Source: Bdellovibrio bacteriovorus (GTDB lineage: Bacteria > Bdellovibrionota > Bdellovibrionia > Bdellovibrionales > Bdellovibrionaceae). Taken from it: a stretch of DNA of 64,000 nt. A program made the translations under genes and the position numbers. This document shows, one piece after another, positions 40,898 to 49,661 of the stretch. Position 1 is the stretch's first letter. Every line of letters begins with the position of its first letter. A model generated the notes under the pieces. It was not told the DNA's origin. It worked only from the letters and a program-made list of their open reading frames with translations, and ran no database searches. The stretch is taken from NCBI RefSeq assembly GCF_001592745.1, contig NZ_LUKD01000005.1:1-64000 (forward strand). The letters run 5' to 3'.

Positions 40898-43729
40898 TTA
40901 TTTAACAAGGGGATTTACTTCGTTAACTAAAGCCGCATCCCAAGAAGGCGTTAAAGAGTAGTTTTTAATGCGTGTTCCAGACACGTTGTAAGAAGAACTC
41001 ACCCCTTTACCCGCAGTTCCTGCAACCGCTGCAGAAAGAACGGCTTGGAAAGTAAATGGACTTGCTGTCAAAGATTTACCGAAGTCAGCGTAAGCTGTCG
41101 TAAACGCACGGCGATCACCACGATCCAAAGCGGCCTTCATATCACGAAGATTCACGATTGCTTCACCTGTGGCATCCAATGTTGCTTCTTGAGCTTGGCG
41201 GATACAAGTGTCGATAACGTTGTTGTAGATCGTGCCACACATGCCGATAGGATCGGTCGAAGAAGAGTTGTTTCTGCGATCAAATCCGTTACCGCGCACG
41301 TAACCATTCAGGAACACTTGCGCATCTCTTTCAAGTTTTCTTGAAGCCATGCGGTCTGTCGCCAAGGCCATTAAGAAGTCTGTCGCTGATTTATCAAAAG
41401 TCAGTTGGAATGAAAGAGCTCCGTAACCCAAGTTGCCGATTTTAGGAACTTCAACGTAAAGCTCTTTATGCATTCCCGTTAAAGCGACAAGTTGGTTCAC
41501 GACACGTTGAAGCTCAGAGCCTTTCGTGTGCGTATCCGTGTAAGACACGATGAACTGACCCATATAGCCAGAGTCTTGAAGTTCGTTCGTATTCACGTCA
41601 CGAACATTGTAGCGGCCTGCAGAGAACGCCACTGTTGAGTTCTCAATCCAGTTGAACATACGACTGTCGCGCGCTTTCAAATAAACAGAATAGTTCGCGT
41701 CACCCAAAGTATTGTCAGGGAAGTATTGAGTTAATTGAGTCTGGTTGATGCGACCTTTACCCCAGCTAGCTGTGATATAAGGAACACCCATGCTGATCGT
41801 GCGCATATGACCACGAGCAATATTGTCTTGCTTCGTAACCGCCATGACGACTTTTTCGCCCGTCGTGTTCACCAACTTTTGAGCGTCCAGGGCAATCCCT
41901 TTGAATACGAAGTTTTCCAAAGCTTTCGCGCCTTGAGAGTCCGCTGTGTTGAATACCCACGAGAACTGAGAGTCTGTGGATTTAAATTGGTTGGCAGAAT
42001 AAGCCACCGTCAATGTCGTACCAATAGAAGCACCGAAGTTATTCATTTTAAGCGCAGTGCGGTTCACATAGTAGATATTGTCGTTTACTTTTTGGATGTC
42101 TGTTTTCCACTGACCAATGGCGATGTAGTTAACGCCTACGTTTAAGGCCACGTACGCTGCACCGGCAGAGAACATAACTCCACCCATTTGCGCAAAGCTG
42201 ATAGAGTCACCGATTTTCAGTTTTTTAAGGTCATTCAATGAAGAAGGGACGGAAGGAACTTTAACATTTTCCGCTTCATAACCTGTTTTAACAATCGTAC
42301 GGAATGTTTTTTCAGTTCCAGCGATAGGAGCCATGCCCAAGGTCAAAGCGGTTCCTGGTTTCCAAGCAGAATACTGAGCAACCACGGCGCCACCGATAGC
42401 TCCGGTAACAGCCATTTTCTTTTCAACCAAGAAGCCTTTGTTTGAAGAAGAAGGTTCGATAAATTTACGGCTTGTTCCCTGAGAAACAGTAGGGACTACG
42501 AACTGAGAATCCAAGCTCGTGATCTTCGTTGGCGTTTGAATATCTAACGAAAGAATAGGAGAGAAGCTGAATTTCCAGGTGTTCTTTTTATTGCGAACAA
42601 CTTCTTGTGTCGTTTCAGTGCGTTCTTCTTCATGAGTTTCTGAACGCTCTTCTTGACGAACGCCTGTACGCTCTTCGTCGCGCGTTTCCGTACGAGTTTC
42701 TTCGCGTGTTCCTGTGCGTTCTTCTAAAACAGTTTCGGAATGATGTTCCGTCACTGTTTCATCAGTAAACGTGACGCGTTCACCGGTTTCAGTCGTCGTT
42801 GTTGAAGTCGCATTGCCCTGGAAGGAGCCATTAGTAAGTACAGTCACGTTGTCAGTGTCGTCGACGATGCCGTTTCCATTGGTATCGACCCAACCATAGA
42901 CTGTCGTTTTGGATCTGTCTTCAACTGCGGAATAGGTCGACACCGTGATCGTGCGAGCGCGATGTAATACGCCGGACCCATCAACATAATCGGCAGGATT
43001 TGAAATTGTTGTTGTTGTATTCGCGTTGGAAACGCCCGTTGTGGTGTATCCGGAAATATCGACAGCTCCCTTTGTCCAAGGTGCTTTAGTCCCAGAGTTT
43101 TTCAGTGCATCACGCACATCTTGAGCGCTTGTTGGCGCTCCATTGATAACCCAATAGTTTGAAACGTCTGCACCATTAAATGTTTGGGTTTCCGAAGGTG
43201 TTAACTGACCTGCATTGGCTAGGACTTGGTCAATAACGTCTGAGACCGTCCAAGATGGAAGGTAGCCACCACCAAACTGCATGTCGAAATGACTGCTTTG
43301 GGAGGTAACTACGCTATAGGGAGTAACAACCTCAGTGCGAACAACCGATGTCGTTGTCCAAGTTCTGGTGACAGGAACGGTGTAGGTATAAGGAACAGTC
43401 ACCGTTGTTGTTGTCGTAACAGGGACTGTGTAAGTGTAAGGGACATCGACAATCGTTGTTGTCGTCACTGGAACTTTCACCGTGTTCGTGTGAAATACTA
43501 CGGTCTCAGTGATTTTTGGCGATACGCCGTTTGGATTGACGTAAACGAAACCCAAACCATTAAAGATGGGTGAGTTCTGCATGAACGCCGTCATGTCAGT
43601 GCTGAAGTTAGTTTTGTAAGTGGGTTTATAAAGCTTCGCAGCTTCTTCTAAAGTGAGCGGCGGAGTTTGCTCTTGAGCGTGAACGACAGACGCAGTCACC
43701 AAAAGGGACAGGAAAACCTTTAAATTCAT
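40898..43729 (-). CDS. Large secreted repeat-containing protein of unknown function
   Basis: This 943-residue exported protein starts at ATG 43729 with an AGAGG site. A longer frame upstream lacks a signal peptide at its start. The signal peptide ends near VVHA. Residues 86-121 hold two and a half copies of VPVTTTT-x-V-x-VPYTYT. Near residue 290 DTNGNGIVDDTDN fits an EF-hand/dockerin calcium loop. Residues 337-376 are five charged octads (E-R-T-G/E-x-R/T-x-E). Residues 380-943 are strand-rich, with GAIGGAVVAQYS and MGGVMFSAGAAYVALNVG-like stretches and two Cys (MCGTI, DTCIRQ). No family recognised. It could be a barrel-anchored surface protein. Confidence 0.75.
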   Translation of the reverse strand: MNLKVFLSLLVTASVVHAQEQTPPLTLEEAAKLYKPTYKTNFSTDMTAFMQNSPIFNGLGFVYVNPNGVSPKITETVVFHTNTVKVPVTTTTIVDVPYTYTVPVTTTTTVTVPYTYTVPVTRTWTTTSVVRTEVVTPYSVVTSQSSHFDMQFGGGYLPSWTVSDVIDQVLANAGQLTPSETQTFNGADVSNYWVINGAPTSAQDVRDALKNSGTKAPWTKGAVDISGYTTTGVSNANTTTTISNPADYVDGSGVLHRARTITVSTYSAVEDRSKTTVYGWVDTNGNGIVDDTDNVTVLTNGSFQGNATSTTTTETGERVTFTDETVTEHHSETVLEERTGTREETRTETRDEERTGVRQEERSETHEEERTETTQEVVRNKKNTWKFSFSPILSLDIQTPTKITSLDSQFVVPTVSQGTSRKFIEPSSSNKGFLVEKKMAVTGAIGGAVVAQYSAWKPGTALTLGMAPIAGTEKTFRTIVKTGYEAENVKVPSVPSSLNDLKKLKIGDSISFAQMGGVMFSAGAAYVALNVGVNYIAIGQWKTDIQKVNDNIYYVNRTALKMNNFGASIGTTLTVAYSANQFKSTDSQFSWVFNTADSQGAKALENFVFKGIALDAQKLVNTTGEKVVMAVTKQDNIARGHMRTISMGVPYITASWGKGRINQTQLTQYFPDNTLGDANYSVYLKARDSRMFNWIENSTVAFSAGRYNVRDVNTNELQDSGYMGQFIVSYTDTHTKGSELQRVVNQLVALTGMHKELYVEVPKIGNLGYGALSFQLTFDKSATDFLMALATDRMASRKLERDAQVFLNGYVRGNGFDRRNNSSSTDPIGMCGTIYNNVIDTCIRQAQEATLDATGEAIVNLRDMKAALDRGDRRAFTTAYADFGKSLTASPFTFQAVLSAAVAGTAGKGVSSSYNVSGTRIKNYSLTPSWDAALVNEVNPLVK
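42602..42721 (-). repeat. Five 24-base tandem repeats coding charged octapeptides
   Basis: Reading on the minus strand, the units are ERTGTREE, TRTETRDE, ERTGVRQE, ERSETHEE and ERTETTQE. They form a highly charged, probably helical or extended, linker between the N-terminal and strand-rich parts of the 943-residue protein. Such arrays can change length by slippage. Confidence 0.9.
43367..43474 (-). repeat. 48-base tandem repeats coding a Val/Thr/Tyr motif
   Basis: Two complete 16-residue units and a four-residue start of a third read V-P-V-T-T-T-T-x-V-x-V-P-Y-T-Y-T. Strictly alternating beta-branched residues suggest a stacked beta structure. Confidence 0.9.
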
Positions 43730-43846
43730 TTGAACCTCTTTAATTGCCAAATGGGTATAAAGGGTAAGGCAACTAAACAGGAAGATAAGATTTCTTGTTC
43801 CGGATATTCTGGAAAATTATTCAGTTATTCTGGGAATATTATTTAG

Positions 43847-43929
43847 TGGTGCGCGGAGAGGGACTTGAACCCTCACGCTTGCGCATACGCCCCTCAAACG
43901 TACGTGTCTACCAATTCCACCATCCGCGC
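43847..43929 (-). tRNA. tRNA-Leu (GAG)
   Basis: On the minus strand the gene begins GCGCGGATGG. The acceptor stem GCGCGGA pairs with TCCGCGC, discriminator A is followed by encoded CCA, the long variable arm (ATGCGCAAGCGT) is typical of class II tRNAs, and the anticodon loop TTGAGGG reads GAG (43893-43895). Confidence 0.96.
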
Positions 43930-44164
43930 GCGAGGCTTTATCAGACCATTGTCATTTCCCAGAGTCAATATATTGCAATACGCAATAAAATCACCCCCTA
44001 GACCTCAAAATGCACACATTTTTAGCAAAAATCTTTAACCTGAATATGTAGCCTACCAGTCCTATGAGTAAGAGCACGGACGCTCTTAAGACGGAAACAA
44101 GAAGACGCTAGGATGGCACTGCTTGATTCCGAGGCCAGGGAAGGCCGAATAAAGGAGAAGGACA

Positions 44165-44290
44165 ATGACTGAATTACATGACGTAGCAATGTTCTGCATC
44201 TTTTACTCAGGAGTCGTGATGTACGCTCTCTGGGTCACAGTAGCCCGCCGGCCCCAAAGGGTGGAAGTGAAGAATAAAAGGGCTTCTTAG
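44165..44290 (+). CDS. Small membrane protein (41 residues)
   Basis: An ATG at 44165 with AAAGGAG seven bases upstream opens a 41-residue frame that ends at TAG 44290. It reads MTELHDVAMFC, then a single membrane helix (IFYSGVVMYALWVTVA), then a basic tail (RRPQRVEVKNKRAS). A terminator 67 bases downstream supports a separate transcript. The leader contains AAGAGC-ACGGAC-GCTCTT at 44071-44088. Function is unknown, and such peptides often modulate membrane complexes. Confidence 0.6.
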   Translation: MTELHDVAMFCIFYSGVVMYALWVTVARRPQRVEVKNKRAS

Positions 44291-44356
44291 TATTGAGTTT
44301 TAAATTCTATGTATTTTGCGACTCTTCGAAGGTTTGGTGGTTCCCTTCGTGAGTCC

Positions 44357-44385
44357 GGGGGAGGGATGACCTCCCCCATTTTTTT
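44357..44385 (+). terminator. Rho-independent terminator
   Basis: GGGGGAGG / CCTCCCCC with a five-base loop and a run of seven T follows the 41-residue gene. The T-run touches the stop of the convergent gene at 44384. Confidence 0.9.
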
Positions 44386-44881
44386 ATTTCAGGCGTTCTA
44401 GAACACAAGTGCCTTTGGAGTTCTCGATTTTCCATTGGATCAGCAACTGACCCTGAGCATTCACGCTCATGCCGACAGCATCATCCCATTTGCGACGGCA
44501 AGGATGACTTCCAGGAAATGGATAGTTATCGCATGTCGACCATTCCGAACCTTTTGTTCGCATCGCATACGCATTCTCAGTGACACGCACTTCTGAATTT
44601 TTATAATAGTCTGCGAAGTTCATGTGCTCTAATTCTGAACTTGAAGTCAGTGGCAATGCTAAGGTGTTGTGTTCTGCTGTAAATAGCAAAACTCCATTTG
44701 CGGAATCGGTTTCGACAGTGACAGGAGTTCCTTCGAAGTACATAAGTTGCAAAACGCCGATTCGGGAGTTATCAACTTTGCAGCCTTGAGCCACTTGGTA
44801 AGTGCCTTCAAGAGAACGTGCGGGAGCAGCAAATACGTTCAGAGAAGAAAGAAAAATAAATGCCGAAAGAAGCATTTTCAT
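44384..44881 (-). CDS. Secreted protein of unknown function
   Basis: This 165-residue protein has a signal peptide (MKMLLSAFIFLSSLNVFAA) and GGAG six bases upstream of ATG. The mature part is strand-rich, begins SLEGTYQVAQGCKV and contains four Cys (GCKV, STCDN, HPCRRKW, GTCVLERL), probably forming disulfides. The profile resembles lipocalin-like or secreted small beta proteins, but no family is certain. It is transcribed away from the gene at 45157 and shares its upstream region with it. Confidence 0.7.
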   Translation of the reverse strand: MKMLLSAFIFLSSLNVFAAPARSLEGTYQVAQGCKVDNSRIGVLQLMYFEGTPVTVETDSANGVLLFTAEHNTLALPLTSSSELEHMNFADYYKNSEVRVTENAYAMRTKGSEWSTCDNYPFPGSHPCRRKWDDAVGMSVNAQGQLLIQWKIENSKGTCVLERLK

Positions 44882-45027
44882 AAGGGTCTCCTTTATTATC
44901 CATTCGAGGTTGTTAAAACAGGGTGGATATTACCAGAGACCGCCCCGAATCGCTAAAGTAAGAAGAAACCGCGATGGAATACCACAAAAACCGTGAATGA
45001 GGATTGCAACACTTATAGGAGTGTCTA

Positions 45028-45074
45028 AGGTCTTTACACTCTTTCTTTTTACAGAAAAGTGTTTGCGAAGACCT
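45028..45074. other. Extended stem-loop in divergent intergenic region
   Basis: AGGTCTT / AAGACCT encloses an inner ACACT...AGTGT stem, giving a 47-base hairpin between two divergent secreted-protein genes. It could be an RNA structure in a leader or a cruciform operator. The function is not established. Confidence 0.4.
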
Positions 45075-45156
45075 ATGGATGGGCCGCCTTTTTTTCAAAA
45101 CCTCTTGAGAATTCTCCGAAATCACTGGTATACGTGCCTCACTCAGTGAGGACCCT

Positions 45157-45585
45157 ATGTTTAAGAAAATTTTGATTTTGATGGTTCTTTGTTTTTCGTC
45201 GAGTGCGGCAATGGCGAACCCTAATCCTTGGATGCGCGTATGTCGTATAGCGGAAGGTTTCTTTCAAGGTTTGGTTGTTGAAGGAACTAAAGATCAGTTC
45301 TTGTGGACTTGTTCTTTTGATAATTCTTTTGTCGGTGCGGACGAGTTCTTCGTCTATAAGACAGATAAGAAAATCGCTTTATCTTTAAATGCCTATTTAA
45401 GCGGTGTTAGTTCAACCGCTTCTTCTTGCGAAAGCTTGAATGCAACAACGGTGCGTGCTGAGGCTATCAGCGGTCAGATGATCACCATGTGTCAGTTTGC
45501 GGATGGGTCTTTGTTAGATCTTTCATCTTTGAAATCGGGTTACAAGAGTCCCATGAACTCAAAATTAGACCGAGGTCTAAATTAA
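45157..45585 (+). CDS. Small secreted protein of unknown function
   Basis: This is a 142-residue protein with a signal peptide (MFKKILILMVLCFSSSAAMA). The mature part has four Cys (RVCRIAEG, WTCSFDNS, SSCESLN, TMCQFADG), probably pairing outside the cytoplasm. No characteristic motif. No strong ribosome site is apparent (GTGAGGACCCT before the ATG). It is divergent from a similar-sized Cys-rich secreted protein at 44384, but the two do not look clearly homologous. Confidence 0.7.
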   Translation: MFKKILILMVLCFSSSAAMANPNPWMRVCRIAEGFFQGLVVEGTKDQFLWTCSFDNSFVGADEFFVYKTDKKIALSLNAYLSGVSSTASSCESLNATTVRAEAISGQMITMCQFADGSLLDLSSLKSGYKSPMNSKLDRGLN

Positions 45586-45661
45586 CGCGAGCAGAGCGTT
45601 ATCGTTCGTTTTCATATATATAAATTTGCCCTTCGGTGATTCTTTCCCGTAGGGTGAATTT

Positions 45662-46792
45662 ATGACGATACCAAATATTGCCTTCGGAAAATCGGAGTCC
45701 CTTACTTTGGGGGTTGAAGTTGAATTGCAGATCATTCAACCGCAAACTCGCGACCTCTATCCGATATCTCCAGAAATTCTTGATGAGTGGTCGTTGCCAG
45801 GGCCTCACTTAAAACCTGAAATTTTCCAGAGTATGTTGGAGATCGACACTCCTATTTGCAAAAATGTCCAAGAAGTCGAAGAGACACTTTTGCTTTCTGC
45901 CCGGGAGCTTCACCGCATTTGCCAAAAAAGCGGGGCGCGTATTTCATCCAATGGCACGCATCCCTTCGCACGATGGCAGGATCGTATTTATTATCCGTCC
46001 GAGCGATATGAGTATGTGATTGAACGCAACCAACATATCGCCCGCCGTTTGATGATTTATGGACTGCACGTTCATTTGGGAATGAAAGATGGCGATCGCT
46101 GCATCCAAATGATGAACGAATTTCTTTATTATCTTCCTCATATGTTGGCCCTTTCAGCGAGTTCACCTTATTGGTCAGGTCGTGACACGGGGCTTGCGTC
46201 TTCTCGAATAACGATCTTTGAATCTCACCCTGCGGGAGGACATCCTTGCAAGGTGGAATCGTGGGCGGACTTTGAAAGCATCATTTATAAGCTGACGAAA
46301 AGTAAAAGTATCGAAAGCTTTAAAGATGTCTGGTGGGATCTTCGTCCTAGCCCCAATTACGGAACGTTAGAAATCCGCATTTGTGATGGTCTTCCTGGAA
46401 TCCGCCGCACCAGTCGCCTGGTGGCCTTTATTCATTTGCTAGCTCGCTATCTGGAAAAAAAGTTGGATCAAGGACAAAGCCGACCTACGCCACAGGATTG
46501 GTTTATTCGTGAAAATAAATGGCGTGCTTCTCGTTTCGGTTTGGATGCTGATGTGTTGGTAGATAACGAGGGCAATACGAAATCGGTGCGCCAGGATATT
46601 TTAGATTTAATCAACGAGATGAAAGAAGATGCCGCAGCCATGCGCTATGAACAGTATTTAAAAGATCTCGTTGAAAAAGACATGGCTTCACCCAGTTATC
46701 TTGAGCAACGTTTGGTTTTTGAACAGAGCCAAAAACTAGAATCCGTCGTCGACTCTCTTTGTGATTATTTTGAAAATGATTTGAAAGTATAA
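45662..46792 (+). CDS. YbdK-type carboxylate-amine ligase (GCS2 family)
   Basis: This 376-residue enzyme belongs to the glutamate-cysteine ligase 2 family. Features are SLTLGVEVELQII at the N-terminus, HLKPEIFQSMLEIDTP, GLHVHLGMKDGDRC, and WWDLRPSPNYGTLEIRICDG. YbdK-type enzymes have weak gamma-glutamylcysteine activity in E. coli. The in vivo substrate is uncertain, though an ATP-dependent amide ligation is expected. Single gene, cytoplasmic, with a terminator after the next gene. Confidence 0.9.
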   Translation: MTIPNIAFGKSESLTLGVEVELQIIQPQTRDLYPISPEILDEWSLPGPHLKPEIFQSMLEIDTPICKNVQEVEETLLLSARELHRICQKSGARISSNGTHPFARWQDRIYYPSERYEYVIERNQHIARRLMIYGLHVHLGMKDGDRCIQMMNEFLYYLPHMLALSASSPYWSGRDTGLASSRITIFESHPAGGHPCKVESWADFESIIYKLTKSKSIESFKDVWWDLRPSPNYGTLEIRICDGLPGIRRTSRLVAFIHLLARYLEKKLDQGQSRPTPQDWFIRENKWRASRFGLDADVLVDNEGNTKSVRQDILDLINEMKEDAAAMRYEQYLKDLVEKDMASPSYLEQRLVFEQSQKLESVVDSLCDYFENDLKV

Positions 46793-46820
46793 AAAACTCA
46801 CGGGTTTTTCGCCCGTGAGT
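46790..46820 (-). terminator. Terminator after Ser/Thr-rich secreted protein gene
   Basis: ACTCACGGG / CCCGTGAGT with a seven-base loop. On the minus strand it runs into TTTTTT, immediately after the gene ending at 46830. Confidence 0.85.
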
Positions 46821-46829
46821 CTTCGCTCC

Positions 46830-47321
46830 TTAGAAGGTGCTTGTTCCACCGGGTGTTGAAGACGGTGTTGTTGTTGAAGGAGTTGTGGGAGTTGTTTGGT
46901 TTTGCAAATCCCGTTGGTTTTCTTCCATAGTTCTTTGCATTTCTAGCTGAGATTGTTCAAGTTCGCTTTGTCCCGGTTGCATAGTGTTTTGAGATGTCTG
47001 AGGTGTATTCGTTGTTGTAGGGGCGCCTTGAGGTCCCATCGGAGCGCCACTGACTGATGAAGTTGAAGTACCTAATGTTGATCCCGTGTCTGACGTACTA
47101 GTTGTGGCTGAACCAGTGGTTGTGCCTGAAGGTGTAGTTGTAGACGTTGTTGTTCCCGTTGGAGAACTTGTCACAGAGCCAGTTGTTCCGGTTGTTCCCG
47201 TAGTTCCACTCGTGGTGGAGCCCGTGGAAGTTCCCGTTGAACTAGGTGACGTCGTCATTTGTGCCATGCCTATGCTAGCTGCAAAGAGGCTAGTTAAGGC
47301 GACAATAAGTAGAGTTTTCAT
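46830..47321 (-). CDS. Secreted Ser/Thr/Gly-rich low-complexity protein
   Basis: This 163-residue protein starts at ATG 47321 with GGAGG five bases upstream. The signal peptide is MKTLLIVALTSLFAASIGMA. Most of the mature part is a low-complexity chain of T, S and G (TSTGSTTSGTTGTTG-like), then PGQSELEQSQLEMQRTMEENQRDLQNQ and another T/P-rich tail. It is probably disordered and extracellular or periplasmic, perhaps as a stalk or glycosylation target. A long antisense frame exists only because of the simple codons. Confidence 0.7.
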   Translation of the reverse strand: MKTLLIVALTSLFAASIGMAQMTTSPSSTGTSTGSTTSGTTGTTGTTGSVTSSPTGTTTSTTTPSGTTTGSATTSTSDTGSTLGTSTSSVSGAPMGPQGAPTTTNTPQTSQNTMQPGQSELEQSQLEMQRTMEENQRDLQNQTTPTTPSTTTPSSTPGGTSTF

Positions 47322-47428
47322 AAAAACCTCCTTGATATTCTTGCAGACTTCATTGTCTCGCTGTTTGAACCTCGGCGAAACCCCTGACAAAAAATCTTGA
47401 AGAGAAGCCCTGCTTAAGGAGGGGAAAA

Positions 47429-47463
47429 TAAAAAACTTCCCGCATTTAAAGTGGGAAGTTTTT
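47429..47463 (-). terminator. Terminator after PfpI gene
   Basis: AAAAACTTCCC and GGGAAGTTTTT form a strong stem with a T-run on the minus strand, 23 bases after the stop at 47486. It can also act on the other strand. Confidence 0.85.
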
Positions 47464-47485
47464 TATTATAATCTGACGAATGACA

Positions 47486-48064
47486 TTAGATAGAAGCATC
47501 GATACCTGGTCTTTGAATGTGACGACCCTCTGCAAATTCCTCGATCATCTTGCGATTGAAAGCTGGAATATCTTCAGGTTTACGACTGGTGACTAAGCCA
47601 TTGTCGGTGATCACTTCTTTGTCTTCCCACGTGGCTCCGGCATTCTTTAAGTCGGTCTTGACGGAAGGGTACGAAGTCATGCGACGCCCTTTCACCATGC
47701 CTGTTTCAATAAGTAATTGCGGGCCGTGGCAAATGGCGGCAATGGGCTTACCAGAGTCAGCGAATTTTTTTGTAAACTCGACAGCCTTGCTTTCCTTGCG
47801 AAGCTTGTCGGGATTCATCACGCCGCCAGGCAGAAGCAAGCCGTCGTAATCATCGGGTCGGGCCTTTTCAACGGTTAAATCCACCTTGATGGACTTTCCC
47901 CAATCTGTTTTCGCCCAGCCTTTGATTTCGCCTTCTTTTAAAGAAATCACTGTGGTTTTTGCCCCAGCATCATCCAAAGCTTTCTTCGGTTCAAAGAGTT
48001 CTGATTCTTCAAAACCATCGGTTGCAAGAATCGCAATATTTTTTCCTTTTAATGAGGGTGTCAT
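47486..48064 (-). CDS. DJ-1/PfpI family protein (YhbO/PfpI-like)
   Basis: This is a 192-residue protein of the DJ-1/PfpI superfamily. The nucleophile elbow AICHGPQLLIE (Cys near residue 113), the acid FEESELFEP near residue 18, and YPSVKTDLKNAGATWEDKEV are typical of the YhbO/PfpI group. Known members act as deglycases/chaperones protecting against reactive carbonyls, though this is debated. GAGG upstream. The BON-domain gene lies 13 bases upstream on the same strand, so a stress operon is likely. Confidence 0.92.
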   Translation of the reverse strand: MTPSLKGKNIAILATDGFEESELFEPKKALDDAGAKTTVISLKEGEIKGWAKTDWGKSIKVDLTVEKARPDDYDGLLLPGGVMNPDKLRKESKAVEFTKKFADSGKPIAAICHGPQLLIETGMVKGRRMTSYPSVKTDLKNAGATWEDKEVITDNGLVTSRKPEDIPAFNRKMIEEFAEGRHIQRPGIDASI

Positions 48065-48077
48065 GACTGCCTCCTTT

Positions 48078-48836
48078 TTAATGCCTTGGTGTCGACGACG
48101 TTCTTCCTTTTTTGGAAGTCGTTTTTTCTACGGTTGTGGACGCGGGAAGAGCGTTGCTACTCTCTTCATCTTCCTTCTTAACTCGAATATTATTTATTAT
48201 GTCTTTGACGCCAAGACAGTGCTCCGCACAGTCTTCTGCCAAATGCTTCATTTTTCTTTCCGGAACCGTACCAGTAAGAGTGACGATGCCATTGTCCACT
48301 TCAAGGTCAATATCTTGCGCATCGATTTGCCCGTGCCGAGTTAACATCTCGCAGATCTCTTCTTTGATGCGGTCATCTGATCTTGTAAATCCACGTGGCC
48401 CTTTTCCGTAGTATTGACCTTGGCCTTCTTGTTGATTTGTAAAATAGCTGGAAGAAGATGAGGAGCCAATGAATCCAGAAGAAGGCGCATAAGCAGGGGA
48501 GTTGACATTTTGTTCCCCTGAGTTTTGGCGATAGGCCCTGTCTAATTCTTCGCGGTATTCTGAAGAACCCTGATAGCGCGGTTGAGGGTAAGCTCTTCCG
48601 GTGTAGTCATATGAAGAGTCATAGTTTCTTTTTTGATAATATTCTGTTGGACGTGAGTAGTCGGAGCGGTCGTCTCGGCGAAGGCGACGGCGTTCTTCAG
48701 AAAACGGGACTTCATTTCTATAGCCGGACCTTTCATCCATGGGATCACGCTCGTACCAATCCTCGCGCTCATCGATTTTGCGCGGACGACTTTCCTGGTT
48801 GCGACCATACATAGAACCACGGGACTGTTGTGCCAT
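48078..48836 (-). CDS. BON-domain protein with Arg/Tyr-rich N-terminus
   Basis: This 252-residue protein begins at ATG 48836 with AGGAGG seven bases upstream. The first 150 residues are charged, low-complexity and rich in Arg, Tyr, Ser and Asp, with no signal peptide. A single BON domain (about 160-220) reads RIKEEICEMLTRHGQIDAQDIDLEVDNGIVTLTGTVPERKMKHLAE. BON domains bind membranes or lipids. A long disordered N-terminus without export signal is odd for the family. Operon with PfpI. Confidence 0.85.
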   Translation of the reverse strand: MAQQSRGSMYGRNQESRPRKIDEREDWYERDPMDERSGYRNEVPFSEERRRLRRDDRSDYSRPTEYYQKRNYDSSYDYTGRAYPQPRYQGSSEYREELDRAYRQNSGEQNVNSPAYAPSSGFIGSSSSSSYFTNQQEGQGQYYGKGPRGFTRSDDRIKEEICEMLTRHGQIDAQDIDLEVDNGIVTLTGTVPERKMKHLAEDCAEHCLGVKDIINNIRVKKEDEESSNALPASTTVEKTTSKKGRTSSTPRH

Positions 48837-49041
48837 AGTAATATCCTCCTGAGCATTGCTATTGAAAGCATCAGCATGAAATAGAATTCACTCTAAAACA
48901 CATTACATTTTTGAATGATCTAGTGACATTCGTCACAGCCAGGGCCGTGGTTACTGCTATCAAACACGATGAGTGAAAATGGATCTTGGCCTATCATTAA
49001 TACGGTCCCAAAAATCGAGGATGAAACAACTGGAGGTTATT

Positions 49042-49635
49042 ATGAAAAAAAGTATTATTGCAATGCTGGCGGTAGGACTGAGTTCTTCCCTTGCTTTGGC
49101 GACTTCCGTTAAAGAAAACATGACAGATACAGAAGCAGCCACAAAATCTTTAGGCAGTGCTTTGGAAAAAGAAATGGAAAACATGAATACGACTTCCGTG
49201 AATCAAGCAGCTGAAGAGAGCAGCTATGATCGCAGTTTGGCAACATCTGAAGCGAGTCGTGATCCATCGGAAGTTTCTTCTTCTACGGGTTCTTCAGCAA
49301 CATCGCGCTCACCTGGCAGCAGCGGATCTTCATCGAGTTCTTCTGGAGCGGCGATGGGTGGTGCAGCTGCCGGTGCAGCGGGCGTGACGGCAATGGATCA
49401 AGCAGGCACTGGTCAGTCTGATACTGATTTGACCCGTCGTGTGCGTCAGTCCTTGGTGAATGACCCTGGCCTTTCTGTTCGTGCTAAAAACATCACGGTA
49501 ATTTCCGAAGGCGGCAATATAACGCTCAAAGGGGCTGTTGCCACTAATCAGGAAAAAGCCCGTGTCGAAGAGTTGGCTGAAGGCGTTCAAGGCGCCAAAA
49601 ATGTAGATAATCAAACTGAAGTTTCGAACTACTAG
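49042..49635 (+). CDS. Secreted BON-domain protein
   Basis: This 197-residue exported protein starts at ATG 49042 with GGAGG five bases upstream. The signal peptide is MKKSIIAMLAVGLSSSLALA. A helical segment (TDTEAATKSLGSALEKEMEN), a Ser-rich linker with a GAAMGGAAAGAAG glycine stretch, then a BON domain (about 130-197) with DLTRRVRQSLVNDPGLSVRAKNITVIS and NITLKGAVATNQEKARVEELAEGVQGA. It is divergent from the other BON protein, sharing its promoter region. OsmY-like proteins of this type appear in osmotic and envelope stress. Confidence 0.88.
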   Translation: MKKSIIAMLAVGLSSSLALATSVKENMTDTEAATKSLGSALEKEMENMNTTSVNQAAEESSYDRSLATSEASRDPSEVSSSTGSSATSRSPGSSGSSSSSSGAAMGGAAAGAAGVTAMDQAGTGQSDTDLTRRVRQSLVNDPGLSVRAKNITVISEGGNITLKGAVATNQEKARVEELAEGVQGAKNVDNQTEVSNY

Positions 49636-49661
49636 ATTGTAGCAACTACTAGGAGGTGGTT

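Noticed and set aside
41735-42145. Plus-strand frame of 136 codons inside the 943-residue protein gene
   Set aside because: No ribosome site, Arg/Cys/His-rich shadow composition, fully inside a longer and better supported gene.
47086-47400. Plus-strand frame of 104 codons rich in Val and Pro
   Set aside because: It is the mirror image of the Thr/Ser-rich secreted protein on the minus strand, which has a signal peptide and a strong ribosome site.
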